NCBI RefSeq assembly: GCF_003086295.3
Contig: NC_092043.1
Location: 46,280,884 to 46,344,883 of the forward strand
Direction of reading: 5' to 3'
Source of the DNA: Arachis hypogaea
Taxonomy: Eukaryota > Streptophyta > Magnoliopsida > Fabales > Fabaceae
DNA length: 64,000 nt
Shown here piece after piece: positions 23,310 through 34,371 of the stretch. Below the pieces are notes generated by a model. That model was not told where the DNA came from. It made no database searches and saw only the letters and a list, made by a program, of their open reading frames with translations. The position numbers and the translations under genes are program-made. Position 1 is the stretch's first letter; every line of letters starts with the position of its first letter.

Positions 23310-23762
23310 ATAACACAAAAAATTTTATCATTGTGTTTATATTTAATATTATAATTTTATTTCACCATAAAACAAAATTTATTTAAATTTTAATATTATA
23401 TACATAAAATATATATATAACACAATTTTTTATCATTGTGTTTATATTCAATATTATAATTTTATTTCACACAAAACAAAATTTATTTAAATTTTAATAT
23501 TATTTAAATTTTTTTTTAGATTTAATACATGAATTTTTAACTTATTTTTTATGTATTATTTATTTTAATTCTAAAGTCCAATAATTTTTTTTACAGACAT
23601 GTTGTTTTTAATATTTATATACTATTTTTTTATTTTGAATTTCAGCCTGAGACTTATAAAAAAATTCTAAAACTTGTAAAAAATTATTAACCTGATTAAC
23701 AGGTTACCTTTTTAAATCCAGACCATTCAAATAAAATATAATAAATGAAGAGTTTAGATTTA
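22004..23762. repeat. tandem duplication, copy 2
   Basis: This is the second copy of the 1.75-kb unit in the same orientation, directly abutting copy 1. It carries scattered substitutions and small indels, a longer (TA)n run near 23284-23309, and a different segment at about 23645-23690 replacing the SINE-like insert. Both copies share the palindrome AACCTGATTAACAGGTT near their ends. Confidence 0.85.
22272..22445 (-). CDS. 57-aa hypothetical ORF in tandem copy 2
   Basis: This is the same 57-codon frame as at 20515-20688. By eye the two coding copies differ at nine bases: two silent and seven replacing (P/L, R/K, A/T, I/V, A/G, S/G, V/I), with neither copy broken. The predominance of replacing changes gives no sign of purifying selection, so it may be a neutral relic in a transposon. 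The function is unknown. Confidence 0.33.
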   Translation of the reverse strand: MALSWKPVLLQNQFGVSQLTAATDSVFLFYGGNFFGFEGPFMIEVEWSGFKSVKIYG

Positions 23763-26700
23763 ATAAATTCACAAGGTGTGCAGCACTCCATACTTAGCAA
23801 GGAGCGTTTAAAAATGAACCAAAAAAACACAATAATTGGAAAAATGTTCAAGTTCAATAATGTCGTAAGAAAGTGATGAAAAATAAAAGGAAATAGGGGA
23901 GAAAAAATAATGAACCATAATGCTATTCACAAAACCAAATATATTATAATTTTAAATATTTAATTATATAATATTAATTATAATTATTATTATTATTATT
24001 ATGATAGACATTTTCGCAATAATTATATGTAACATGTTATTTCCGTGTATAGAAATTCTTTACTTTCAACTCTTTTGGTGGACACATTTTAATTTATGAT
24101 GAGAATATATTTTTATGTATTAAAACAAATTAATGTTGTGCTCAATATAGAATAATATATAAAATTATATAATGTTTTTTTATTAAAAAACTAAACAAAA
24201 AATATATACAATAATTATTATAAATATTTTATAATTTAAAAATATTAAAAATAATTAATATTTGTCTTAATTAATTTAAGTTAGTTGAATAATTATCTCA
24301 TTTATTTACTTAAACAATATTTAGAATTTGAATTTTGTTTTGTATGTATGTAACAATTTATTAGTTAATAGCAAACCTTTAATTAGTAAATAGAGTATCA
24401 ATATGTGGTTCTTAATCTACCGAATTAGAAAATTCGTAGAAAAAATTGTATTTGTCTTTAAAATAGAATAATTTTTCATTAATATTCATATTCATTTTTT
24501 GTTAAAATTTACGTGGGACAATTTTATTTGTTGGTATCATATTGATTCTTGAAGTCAAAACAATATAATTAATATTGTTACTTGTTAAAACTTCACATTA
24601 AGACATAATTTTAAAATTTTCAAATTTATAAACTTATGTTATTACAAAGTTATTAGATTGATTAATATTTTTCGGTAATATGGTGTACCAAAATACCATC
24701 ATTAAGTATTAGTTAGTGTGAGAAAAAAAACTAATAACAACTTTGTTATTTAATATATAATTTATTCTGTTGAAAAAAAATTAGTATTTCTTGAATTGGT
24801 AAATATTTTTTTATTTCTTACACAATTTTATTTGAAAATATTTATAGTTAAAAAATAACAAATGACCACATTATTCTATAATATGACATACAAAGTAATT
24901 TTGTATCTTAAAATTAATTCTAGTGAGACAAAATTTAAAATATTTTTATTTGCTTACTCAAATTTAAATTTAAATTTAGAATTAACAACACATCTTTTTT
25001 TAAGTTCAATAACAAAAACTCATTTTTTTAATTTCAATAACAAAAATAAAATTGATTAGGTACGAAATATTCAGTATTTAATAATATTATATTAGTATAT
25101 AAATAATCATATCTAATGTATTAATTATTTATTTTTTAACAGGGCCAATATATAATCTATTGAGAATTAATTTATTGTCTAACAGTATTTTTATAAATTT
25201 TGTAATATGTAAAAATAATAATTTTATTTTCTATTAATATTTAAAAATTATTTATACTTTTTTAATTATGTAATTAACTTAATTAATAACCTTTATTATT
25301 ATTTTATACTAAAAAAATATCACTTTATACTATTTACATATTTATTATCCTATATGATGATTTAAATTACTTATTTTGTATGTAAAATAATATCTGGTAT
25401 CTTAAATTTATTAAATATTAAGATGAGAAAAATTATACAATAAATTATATAAATAGTCATTACAAAAAAGAAAAAAGTTATTTATTATATATAATAATTC
25501 TTGATATATGTAGTGTCATGTATATATTAGAATTATCTATTTTAATTATGTGAGTGATTATTGTTATTCTCACTTTTTCATTACATTAGTAAATAATATT
25601 TAAAACTAAAAAAAATTAATTTTTTAATTTGAATTAAAAAATCTCTTATAAATATATCCAACTTTTACATATACTAAATGTTATAATATTAAATATTATA
25701 GTATTTGTTATAATAATGACCCAAAATATTAATCCAAATATACTTAGGCCTAGTAATAAGACCTCACTGCAAACAAGATCAACCTAGTCCTATTGTTAGA
25801 GTTCTAAATCTGACTTAGATTCATTATCTTAAAGGCCTAATACAGATAAAATCCACATGTCTTCTCTCAAATCGGTTCAAATTGGATATTCGTTGTTAGT
25901 TAGGTATGGTAACGGGTACTCAAGGGAGCGTGGCAGACCTTCTTCTCATTCCTTACTCCCATTTAAAAAAAATTCATTCATCCCTTTTCCGTCTTTACAA
26001 GTCTCTGTTTAATTATCTCCTTGGGAAACGCATATCTCTTTGAATATCTACGAATATTCTTTAAAATTTCTTCAAAAAATTAGCTCAAAAATGCATAATA
26101 TAATAATCATACAATAATTAATTTAATATAATTCAACACAATTCATAACATTCATTATGAAAAATAACATTTTAAAAGAAAAAATATATATTCCAACATA
26201 ATGACATAATATAATTTTTTGGGATGATACTGAGCGATGTAGTGACGGACTTAAGAGGTAAAAAAAATAAGAGAGAGAGAGAGTCAAGGTCGAGAATGAA
26301 CATGAAAAAAAAAAGAAGGATTCAAATTGGAGGCAGGAATTAGGTTACTAAATTCAAGAAATTGATTTATGTATATATAAATTAGGATAAATTAGTAATT
26401 TTATATTTGCGTGGATTTAATGGGTTCTATAGGCAGGTACTTATATCTGTGTCCCCATCTATTTCCTGTAGGCGGGTCGTGGAGATTTCACGGATTCCAT
26501 TTAGCCCTAAAACGGGAGTAATCTCCGTAAATATTCGTTTTGGTTGTTTTTATGATCATCCAGCTACTCAATAAATTATCAGATAATCAAAATTTAGGTT
26601 ATATCTTTCTTATAAAATCACATGTATTCTTCTTATAATAATATTAATAGAAGATAAATAGATAAACACTAAATAAGTCATATATATATATATATATATA

Positions 26701-26824
26701 ACAATAACAAATATCACATATTACAACTTGTGAAATTATAATACTTTAAAAAGTGATGTGTATACAACTTAAATGTTTATAAGTTTAAAATATTTTAGAA
26801 AAAAATAAAAATATTAAAAAATTG
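23763..26824. other. AT-rich intergenic DNA, 3 kb
   Basis: No gene is recognisable. It contains an ATT trinucleotide run near 23980, long A/T tracts, and a block at about 25740-26560 of higher GC with GGGTACT and CGGGTCGTGG motifs that looks like an old non-autonomous DNA element. A short GA run lies near 26270 and a (TA)10 run at 26681-26700. Confidence 0.35.
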
Positions 26825-27641
26825 TGTAACACCTTCACTATCAGAATGTCACGCTTCCGGCTGCGCTACCCTGATAGTAAGAAGTATTAAGACGACTTCA
26901 TATACTTAATAATAAAATAAGAGCCTTTGACTCGAAATCGTATCACTGTTCTTTTTGAAAACCGGAAAAAATACTTTTTAAATAAAACAAAACAAGCATA
27001 TACATGTATAAAACTTCTTACTCAAGTAACTTATACATATTATATACATACAAATCATACAACTCATATCCCTCTTACAAAAATTGCTAGAAATAAAGGC
27101 GAGGAAAAAATAAAAACTGAGGTAATACAAATTAATGTCGAATAAATAGAAAGCGAATATACCTATTCTAAAGTTTCGTCGCCCGTATCCTGAAAAGGTA
27201 AAGTTGTAGGGGGTGAGAACCTAACCACACGATCTCACCACAGGGTTTCAGAATTGTCATAATAAGATATTTAAAGAGAAATCTATTTCTAAACTTAATG
27301 ATTATTGTTCGTCTTTTGAATCTGTTAAAAACCAATAGCTAGTCATCCAAAAACCCTTTTTGAAAATCAATATTTAAATATCCAGAAATCCAAAACCTTT
27401 TCTTTTCTTATAAGAAAATCTTAATCAGAAACCAACAACGCAATCAATCAACACAATCATCAATTCATCACCAAAGCTCATTCTCAAAAGCAGCACACCA
27501 GGACAAACACAGGCAAAACAAATAAGAAAAGCACATGTTTAGGTAGCAGTTACAGCAAATAGCTTAGATAGCAGTTAATAACAGTTTAACAATTAGGCAA
27601 ACCAAAACAAATTCAAAACCCAAGCAAAGCGTACAAATGCA
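26825..27641. repeat. old LTR-type repeat, left part
   Basis: It starts TGTAACACC, a common plant LTR terminus, and continues with a moderately complex region to 27641, where the young copia element begins. Sequence of the same character continues at 32128 after that insertion (both sides carry the ATGCA duplication). I infer one older element split in two. The far end was not found. Confidence 0.4.
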
Positions 27642-27886
27642 TGTTACCTAGATTATTTCTTTATCAATAATAGGTTTACCATTGTAATTATTTTTTAGTG
27701 AGAGTACATAAAAAAAAAAGTACATAGTATATAAGGTGTAATAACTCAACAAATATTTTCTAAGGGGAATTTTTCATTCTCTCCAACAATGAGAAGAACC
27801 TATCTCTCTCCCTCTCTTAATCCCTTCTGATTCATCAAACCATAAACATCACAGCTTGAACAGCTTAGGGCATGAGATTTTCTTCA
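27642..27886 (+). repeat. 5' LTR of copia element 2
   Basis: It runs from TGTTACCTAG to TTTTCTTCA, 245 bp. A TATATAAGG motif near 27728-27737 is a plausible TATA box. Confidence 0.9.
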
Positions 27887-28162
27887 TGGTGCGGTGAGCG
27901 TGGAGAGCAACCAAGCTGTGAATCAAAAAAAAAAGTTGTGAATTGAGATCAATCCAATTTTGTCATTCTCTTTCTATCCCTAATTTTTCTTTCGACATTT
28001 TCTTTCCCCCATTCTTACCTCTTCCTTCAAACTCATCCAATAGAGTTTGATGAGAGGCTATTTCGCAAGATTCTTTCTTTGTGAACATAGCTGTTCCGAT
28101 CAACGAGTTGGAAGGAAGAAGATCTGAATCCCTATTACTCTGTGATTCATTGATTTCTCAAA

Positions 28163-31100
28163 ATGGCAAACATAGCAAACAGATCCTCCCATTGTAGAGG
28201 TCGTGGAGCTACATTGGCTTGCTCTCATTGCAACAAGCAAGGCCACACAGAAGATGTATGCTATAAGAAGCATGGGTACTCCTCCCACTTCTACCAATGG
28301 CAGCAACATAACACCACCATCAATCACGTGATCACTGAGGGGCATGATGATATACTCAGTGACAAACAATTCCAGCTCAATTGTCTCCAAGAGAACATTG
28401 GAATATCAAGATCTGGATTCACTCCAGAGCAAAGATTTGCCTTGTTAGAGTTGATCAAAGACAAAAGTGTGCAGCAACAACCTCATAATGCAAATCAAAT
28501 TTTGACTAATTCCATTCACACTTCCACTTCAGGTAAAACCATTGCATTACATTTTAATGCGAGAATTATGAGCATTATCACTCCAAAATCTGCACTATGG
28601 GTCATTGATTCCGGTGCAACAGATCATGTGACTTTTGACTTAAAAGATTTTGCAAGTTTTCAAAATATTGATCCAATCAATGTGATATTGCCAAATGGAA
28701 CCAAAACTGTTAGCACCATCATTGGCACAATCACATTCTCTAAAAAATTTTTTCTCAAAAATATTTTATACATTCCTTCTTTTGATTTTAAATTGATATC
28801 TGTGTCAAAGTTAACCTCAAACTTACATTGTCAATTGTTAATCAATGATAAGTGTTGTGAGATACAAGATAGATCCACATCAAAAATGATTGGCATTGCT
28901 GAGTGTATAGAAGGGTTATATACAATGAGTAGAGAACCAGAATTCTCTCATTTTCCCCCTCTTCCAACAAAGCAAGCTTCATTGGCGGTAACTACTACTA
29001 CTACTCATCCCACCACACCTTCACACAGTGAGCACAACAACATTTGGCATCTTAGATTAGGACACATACCCATGCATAAATTGATTTTTCTGAAGAAGTA
29101 TTATCCTTTTATAGATAGTATTGCTTCAAAATTTCCTTGTGATTCATGTCATTTTGCAAAACAAAAGAAATTATCTTTTAATCTTAGTACAACTGAAATA
29201 AAAGATTGTTTTGATTTAGTTCATATGGATATCTGGGGTCCTATTTCTGTCCCTTCCAATGAAGGACATAGGTATTTTTTGACTGTGGTGGATGGTAAGA
29301 GCAAATTCACTTGGATTTTTTTTATGAAAACCAAATCTGAAGCATCACAATTGGTTATTAATTTTGTGAATTTTGTCAGAGTACATTTTGAAAAACAAGT
29401 TAAGTGTATAAGGACCGACAATGGGCCCGAATTTACTCTAAAATCCTTTTTTGCATCAACTGGAATTTTACACCAAACTTCTTGTGTAGAAACACCAGAG
29501 CAAAACGGGATTGTAGAGAGAAAACACCAGCATATTTTAGGTGTTGCTAGAGCACTGCTATTTCAATCAGGAATTCCACATTGTTTTTGGCAATACGCAG
29601 TTGCTCACGCCATTCACCTAATTAATAGGCTGCCCAGCACTAACCTGAATAATGCTAGTCCTTATAAGCTTTTGTATGGCAACTTACCTGACCTTTCATA
29701 TTTAAGAGTATTTGGTTCTCTTGCATATGCCTCCACATTAACAAATTCAAGAACAAAATTAGACCCAAGAGCCAGAAAAACAGCTTTTCTTGGTTTTAAA
29801 TTAGGAACAAAGGGTTTTCGACTTATTGATTTAAAATCAAAGGAAATTTTCATATCCAGAAATGTAATTTTTTATGAAACTCATTTTCCATTTTTACATT
29901 CCACTAGCACTGACATTTCTGTAGTGCCCATTCGTACTCCACAATGCATTGATCTTTTTCAATATGATACACCATCCACACCTCATTTGCAATCACCCAC
30001 ACATACCACACTCATAGATTCAAATGAACATTTCTCAAGCTCAATGCACTCACCAATTTCCTCACACACCATTGCACCCATTACCACACCACACACTAAT
30101 AATGCACCTGCATCACAACACTCTGACATCACACATGACTACATTACTAGAAAGTCTGAAAGAGTCAAGAAATCGCCTGCTTATTTGAAGGACTATCATT
30201 GTATGACAACCCACACAGCTCACTCTAGCAATGTTTCCAACTCTAACTCTTTATATCCTATCTCACAACACTTGTCATATGATAAACTAACCCCGAAATA
30301 TAAGTCACTTTCTCTAGCCATCACCTCAAATCAAGAACCTAGCACTTATGAGGAAGCGGCTGCACATGAATGTTGGAGAAAGGCAATACAAGATGAATTG
30401 ACAGCTCTAGATCAGAACAGAACTTGGTGTCTCACTGAACTCCCCAAAGACAAGAAGGCTGTGGGTTGCAAATGGGTTTTTCGGGTAAAATTCAATCCCG
30501 ATGGCACCATAGAAAGGCACAAAGCGAGGCTAGTTGCAAAAGGATTCACTCAAGTGCAAGGAGTAGATTATGGTGATACTTTTAGTCCAGTTGTCAAAAT
30601 GACTACCCTACGAGTAATGTTAGCATTAGCAGCGGCAAAGAAATGGCATTTGAAACAGTTGGATGTCAACACTGCCTTTCTTCATGGAGATTTGGATAAA
30701 GAAGTTTATATGAAGATACCACCCGATTTGGCTGTGTCACAACCAGGTTTGGTTTGTAAATTGCAAAAATCTTTATATGGGCTTAAGCAAGCAAGCAGGC
30801 AATGGAACATTAAGCTCACTCAGACTCTTGTGGATGCTGGTTATAAGCAGTTTTTTGATGATCATTCACTCTTCATTAAGAAACAATCTGAAAGCTTCAC
30901 TGCCATTCTAGTATATGTTGATGACTTGGTTTTAACCGGGAATGACATTGGTGAAATCAATTCCATCAAGCAAGATTTGGATGACAAATTCAAAATAAAG
31001 GATCTTGGTGATCTCAAATACTTCTTGGGAATGGAAGTAGCACGCTCTAACTCTGGAATTCACATTTATCAGCGGAAGTACACCATGGACCTTCTCAGAG

Positions 31101-31888
31101 ATTTTGGTTATCTAGATTGCAAGCCTCTCTCTACTCCATTTGATTATAGTCAGAAACTTTCAAAGGAATCAGGTACCATTTTAACAGACAACACTGTTTA
31201 CAGACAGCTCATCGGCCGACTCCTTTACCTCACAAATACTAGACCCGATATCTCTTATGCTGTGGGACGTTTGAGCCAATTTTTGGACTGTGCAACAACT
31301 TCTCACCTACAGGCTGCTTTTCGTGTACTCCGATATTTAAAAGGCCGACCTGCAACTGGTCTCTTCTTCTCCTCTACTTCTAATCTGCATCTCACTGGAT
31401 TTGCCGATGCTGACTGGGCTACCTGTGCCGATACTCGTCGCTCCGTTTCCGGTTATTGCTTCATGCTTGGGACCTCGCTCATTAGCTGGAAGAGTAAAAA
31501 GAAAACCACAGTTGCCAAGTCCTCTGCAGAAGCTGAATATAGGTCTCTTGCTGTTGCCACTTGTGAAGCTAGTTGGTTATCTTTCTTAATGGATTTCATT
31601 GGCTTGCCGCTTCAAAAGTCTATCACTCTATTCTGTGACAACCAGTCAGTCATTCACATTGCCAATAATCCCATTTTTCATGAAAGAACTAAACACATTG
31701 AAGTGGACTGCCACATTGTTCGTGAAAAGCATTTGTCTGGTCTCATTCATCTTATGCCAGTTCGTTCCAAGGATCAACTTGCTGATTTTCTTACCAAAGC
31801 TCTGCCACCGGGTCCTTTTCTTGCCAATGTTTCCAAGCTAGGATTGTTAGATTTACACAATTCTAGCTTGCGGGAGGGTGTTACCTAG
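28163..31888 (+). CDS. copia pol polyprotein lacking gag N-terminus, 1241 aa
   Basis: The frame opens at ATG 28163 and only 19 residues later reaches the zinc knuckle CSHCNKQGHTEDVC (20-33). Copia proteins usually have about 200-250 gag residues before this point; only 276 bp separate the 5' LTR from this ATG, so the gag domain is deleted. The rest is complete: protease VIDSGATDHV (near 149), pre-integrase IWHLRLGHI and CDSCHFAKQ, integrase HMDIW, RTDNGPEF and IVERKHQ, RT KWVFRVKF, QLDVNTAFLHGDL and YVDDLVL (near 918), RNase H GFADADW and SAEAEYRSL. The stop codon (TAG) lies inside the first ten bases of the 3' LTR. There are no frameshifts. Ale/Retrofit-like lineage is a tentative reading of the conserved blocks. 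Confidence 0.92.
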   Translation: MANIANRSSHCRGRGATLACSHCNKQGHTEDVCYKKHGYSSHFYQWQQHNTTINHVITEGHDDILSDKQFQLNCLQENIGISRSGFTPEQRFALLELIKDKSVQQQPHNANQILTNSIHTSTSGKTIALHFNARIMSIITPKSALWVIDSGATDHVTFDLKDFASFQNIDPINVILPNGTKTVSTIIGTITFSKKFFLKNILYIPSFDFKLISVSKLTSNLHCQLLINDKCCEIQDRSTSKMIGIAECIEGLYTMSREPEFSHFPPLPTKQASLAVTTTTTHPTTPSHSEHNNIWHLRLGHIPMHKLIFLKKYYPFIDSIASKFPCDSCHFAKQKKLSFNLSTTEIKDCFDLVHMDIWGPISVPSNEGHRYFLTVVDGKSKFTWIFFMKTKSEASQLVINFVNFVRVHFEKQVKCIRTDNGPEFTLKSFFASTGILHQTSCVETPEQNGIVERKHQHILGVARALLFQSGIPHCFWQYAVAHAIHLINRLPSTNLNNASPYKLLYGNLPDLSYLRVFGSLAYASTLTNSRTKLDPRARKTAFLGFKLGTKGFRLIDLKSKEIFISRNVIFYETHFPFLHSTSTDISVVPIRTPQCIDLFQYDTPSTPHLQSPTHTTLIDSNEHFSSSMHSPISSHTIAPITTPHTNNAPASQHSDITHDYITRKSERVKKSPAYLKDYHCMTTHTAHSSNVSNSNSLYPISQHLSYDKLTPKYKSLSLAITSNQEPSTYEEAAAHECWRKAIQDELTALDQNRTWCLTELPKDKKAVGCKWVFRVKFNPDGTIERHKARLVAKGFTQVQGVDYGDTFSPVVKMTTLRVMLALAAAKKWHLKQLDVNTAFLHGDLDKEVYMKIPPDLAVSQPGLVCKLQKSLYGLKQASRQWNIKLTQTLVDAGYKQFFDDHSLFIKKQSESFTAILVYVDDLVLTGNDIGEINSIKQDLDDKFKIKDLGDLKYFLGMEVARSNSGIHIYQRKYTMDLLRDFGYLDCKPLSTPFDYSQKLSKESGTILTDNTVYRQLIGRLLYLTNTRPDISYAVGRLSQFLDCATTSHLQAAFRVLRYLKGRPATGLFFSSTSNLHLTGFADADWATCADTRRSVSGYCFMLGTSLISWKSKKKTTVAKSSAEAEYRSLAVATCEASWLSFLMDFIGLPLQKSITLFCDNQSVIHIANNPIFHERTKHIEVDCHIVREKHLSGLIHLMPVRSKDQLADFLTKALPPGPFLANVSKLGLLDLHNSSLREGVT

Positions 31889-32122
31889 ATTATTTCTTTA
31901 TCAATAATAGGTTTACCATTGTAATTATTTTTTAGTGAGAGTACATAAAAAAAAAGTACATAGTATATAAGGTGTAATAACTCAACAAATATTTTCTAAG
32001 GGGAATTTTTCATTCTCTCCAACAATGAGAAGAACCTATCTCTCTCCCTCTCTTAATCCCTTCTGATTCATCAAACCATAAACATCACAGCTTGAACAGC
32101 TTAGGGCATGAGATTTTCTTCA
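31879..32122 (+). repeat. 3' LTR of copia element 2
   Basis: It is 244 bp, identical to the 5' LTR except for one fewer A in the run after TACAT, and is followed by ATGCA. Confidence 0.9.
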
Positions 32123-32127
32123 ATGCA

Positions 32128-32256
32128 TATGATGCATGCCTGTCCTATGGCTAATGAGCTCATCTGTCGGTTATATAGCCAATCCAACAAATCCGGTTTG
32201 TTAAATCATTAAACTGTCCCCCGATGCGCATCCCCATGAGTCTATGCATAGCTTTT

Positions 32257-32310
<54 letters not shown>

Positions 32311-34354
32311 AATTGCTCAATGGGAGTACCATTCCCGAGAATTTATAAGTGTCCGGTCATCTTTGCATCGTAGGGTCAACAGAGTATCGAGTCTCAACCT
32401 AGAGCAAGTGGTGGCAAGCCACTACGTCAACCCAAGAAAACTCGTGTCTCAGATAATTCAAATTCATAAGGCATATGAATAATTCATCCAACATTCATTA
32501 ATATCTAAATCATTCTCAATATCATCATCATTCGTCAATACATATCTCATTTCCAAATTCATTCAAAAAATCATATCTCAAAGTCAATTCTCATCATCCT
32601 TCTTTCCATTCCTTTCATCAACAATCCCAATTCAAAATATAATTCTTTATTTTCTAAATAAATCAATCTTAAAACATACAATGTTTAAAACTAAATCCTT
32701 TCAAATAATTACTTCAAACGAAACTTCCAATTTTATAATATCAGATTATTTTCAAATCATTTCCAAATCTTAATTATTTTTTCCAAAATTCAATCAATTC
32801 TAATATCAAATTATTTTCAGATCGGACCAATTCCAATAATAAATCTTTATCAAAATCAAACAAGCTCCAATATTAAATCATTTATAAAATCAAACTAATT
32901 CAAAACTAAACCAATTTCAAAATCAAATTCATTCTCATGTCTCAAATCATTTCCAAAGCCAATACATTTACATTATCAAATTAACTTCATTATCAATTTA
33001 ATTTTGTAACTAAGAAAAACCATTTTTTCATAATAATCAACTCAATAACCTTACAAACCAATTTCTTATCAATAACTGCACACCACTCAAACAATCAGTA
33101 ATTCAATCCAGCAAACAACCACAAGACAAACATAATTACGAAAGTGTATTTCTCACTTCAATATCTATTTATAACAATCCTATACTATAAAATAAATTTT
33201 AAGAAAAATCCCAACCTCAGTAAGCTGAGTTCGCGTAACTTATCGTGATAATTCCCTTTTCTTTTAATTCATGGGAACAGTGACAACAATAATCTCCGCG
33301 GGAACAGCAACAACCCCGACGCCTCTTATAACAACCGTGTTAATATAAATTGCAATTACAGTGACTGAAACAGTTTCAAGAAACCTAAGACAAGGACATA
33401 TATCAAAAATCGAATCAGAACAAGCATATGACAACAATAATGATAAGGGTTCTAGATCAAAAACTCACTTCAGCTACAGAAAAATAGAATGGTGGAGTCG
33501 CAATAAGCAGAAATCAGACCAAAAAATCCGTTATGGCGGCGGTAGCATTAATCCGAGTGATTAAGGCAGCAGAGACACCAACAATAATCAGAACAATGGA
33601 ATAGAATAGAAGTGAAACATATTTCAAGAAAGCAAGAAGCAGAGTTACCGATAAATCTGGCCCGGTTTCGGCAATATCATAGGCGAGGCTTCCCCTCGAC
33701 GGTGAGATGTGGCGGTGGCACGCGGCAGTGGCAACTTTTGCGACGACAAGGCGTGGCGGTGGCTGCGGAGCAACAAACGGCGGTGCAACACCTTCCTCTC
33801 TCACCTACGAACTCTCTTTCTCGCACTTGTGGGCTCGACGGCAATTGCCATGGAAGCTTCTCGGACGGTAATAGAGGCGCGAATGACGACGATAGGTTTC
33901 TGCTCGGCGAACTCCACGGTGATTGGAATAGTGGCGGCATCTCCCCTTTCTCCATCATGAGCTCTCTTGTTCATCTCTCACTCTCCCTCAGTTGGCCCAG
34001 TAGAGCGACGCGGGTTCAAAACGGCGACACCTCTCATTCTTCGACACGGTTGGATGGCGACGCGACATGGTGCGGCAAGCGGCGGCGAGGTGGCAGCACA
34101 ATCTTCTCTCTCTTCTCCTTCCTCGGCTCTCCTTCTCTCTTCTCTGTGTGACATGACGGTGCGGCGGCAGTGACACCTACCGGTGCCGCCCTCACTCTCC
34201 CCTCCCCTTCTTCTCACGGATTCCTCTCCTCTCTTCCCTTTTTGTTTCAGCTGAAGCTACGTGTGTTGGGGTGTGTGTGTTGTTTTTTGTTTGCTGATGG
34301 AGAGGGGAGGCGGCTTAGGGTTTCATTAGGATAAAGGAAAAGTGGTTTAATTAG
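32128..34354. repeat. old LTR-type repeat, right part, with GC-rich block
   Basis: It continues the repeat interrupted at 27641. It includes an (AT)24 run (32261-32308), a long stretch rich in CAAATC-like blocks (32450-33200), and a markedly GC-rich block at 33640-34240 with CGGCGG/GGCGAC motifs that opens frames on both strands (for example 33612-34151 plus, 33514-33804 minus). None of these frames shows a recognisable domain and they overlap each other, so I treat them as composition effects. At 34342-34366 TTAGGGTTAGGGTTT resembles telomere-type repeats. Confidence 0.4.
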
Positions 34355-34371
34355 GGTTAGGGTTTGCATAT

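Larger units (their letters stand above)
27642..32122 (+). mobile_element. young Ty1-copia element, 4.48 kb, gag-truncated
   Basis: Direct LTRs of 245 bp (27642-27886) and 244 bp (31879-32122) differ by a single A in a homopolymer. A perfect 5-bp duplication ATGCA flanks the element (27637-27641 and 32123-32127). TGGT directly follows the 5' LTR, as in many primer binding sites, and GCGGGAGGG precedes the 3' LTR as polypurine tract. The pol gene is intact, but the gag N-terminal domain is absent, so mobilisation would need gag supplied by a relative. The near-identical LTRs indicate very recent insertion. Confidence 0.93.

Noticed and set aside
20251..23762. The 1.75-kb pair as LTRs of one retrotransposon
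   Set aside because: The copies abut with no internal region, lack TG...CA ends, and show no primer binding site.
28100..28390. Minus-strand 96-codon ORF
   Set aside because: It is a shadow of the plus-strand copia pol gene.
33514..34217. Overlapping ORFs on both strands (up to 179 codons) in a GC-rich block
   Set aside because: They overlap in several frames, show no domain, and follow the GC-rich CGGCGG-type composition of the repeat.
34342..34366. TTAGGGTTAGGGTTT as an interstitial telomere
   Set aside because: It is only about two units, too short for a telomeric array; kept only as a possible LINE target preference.
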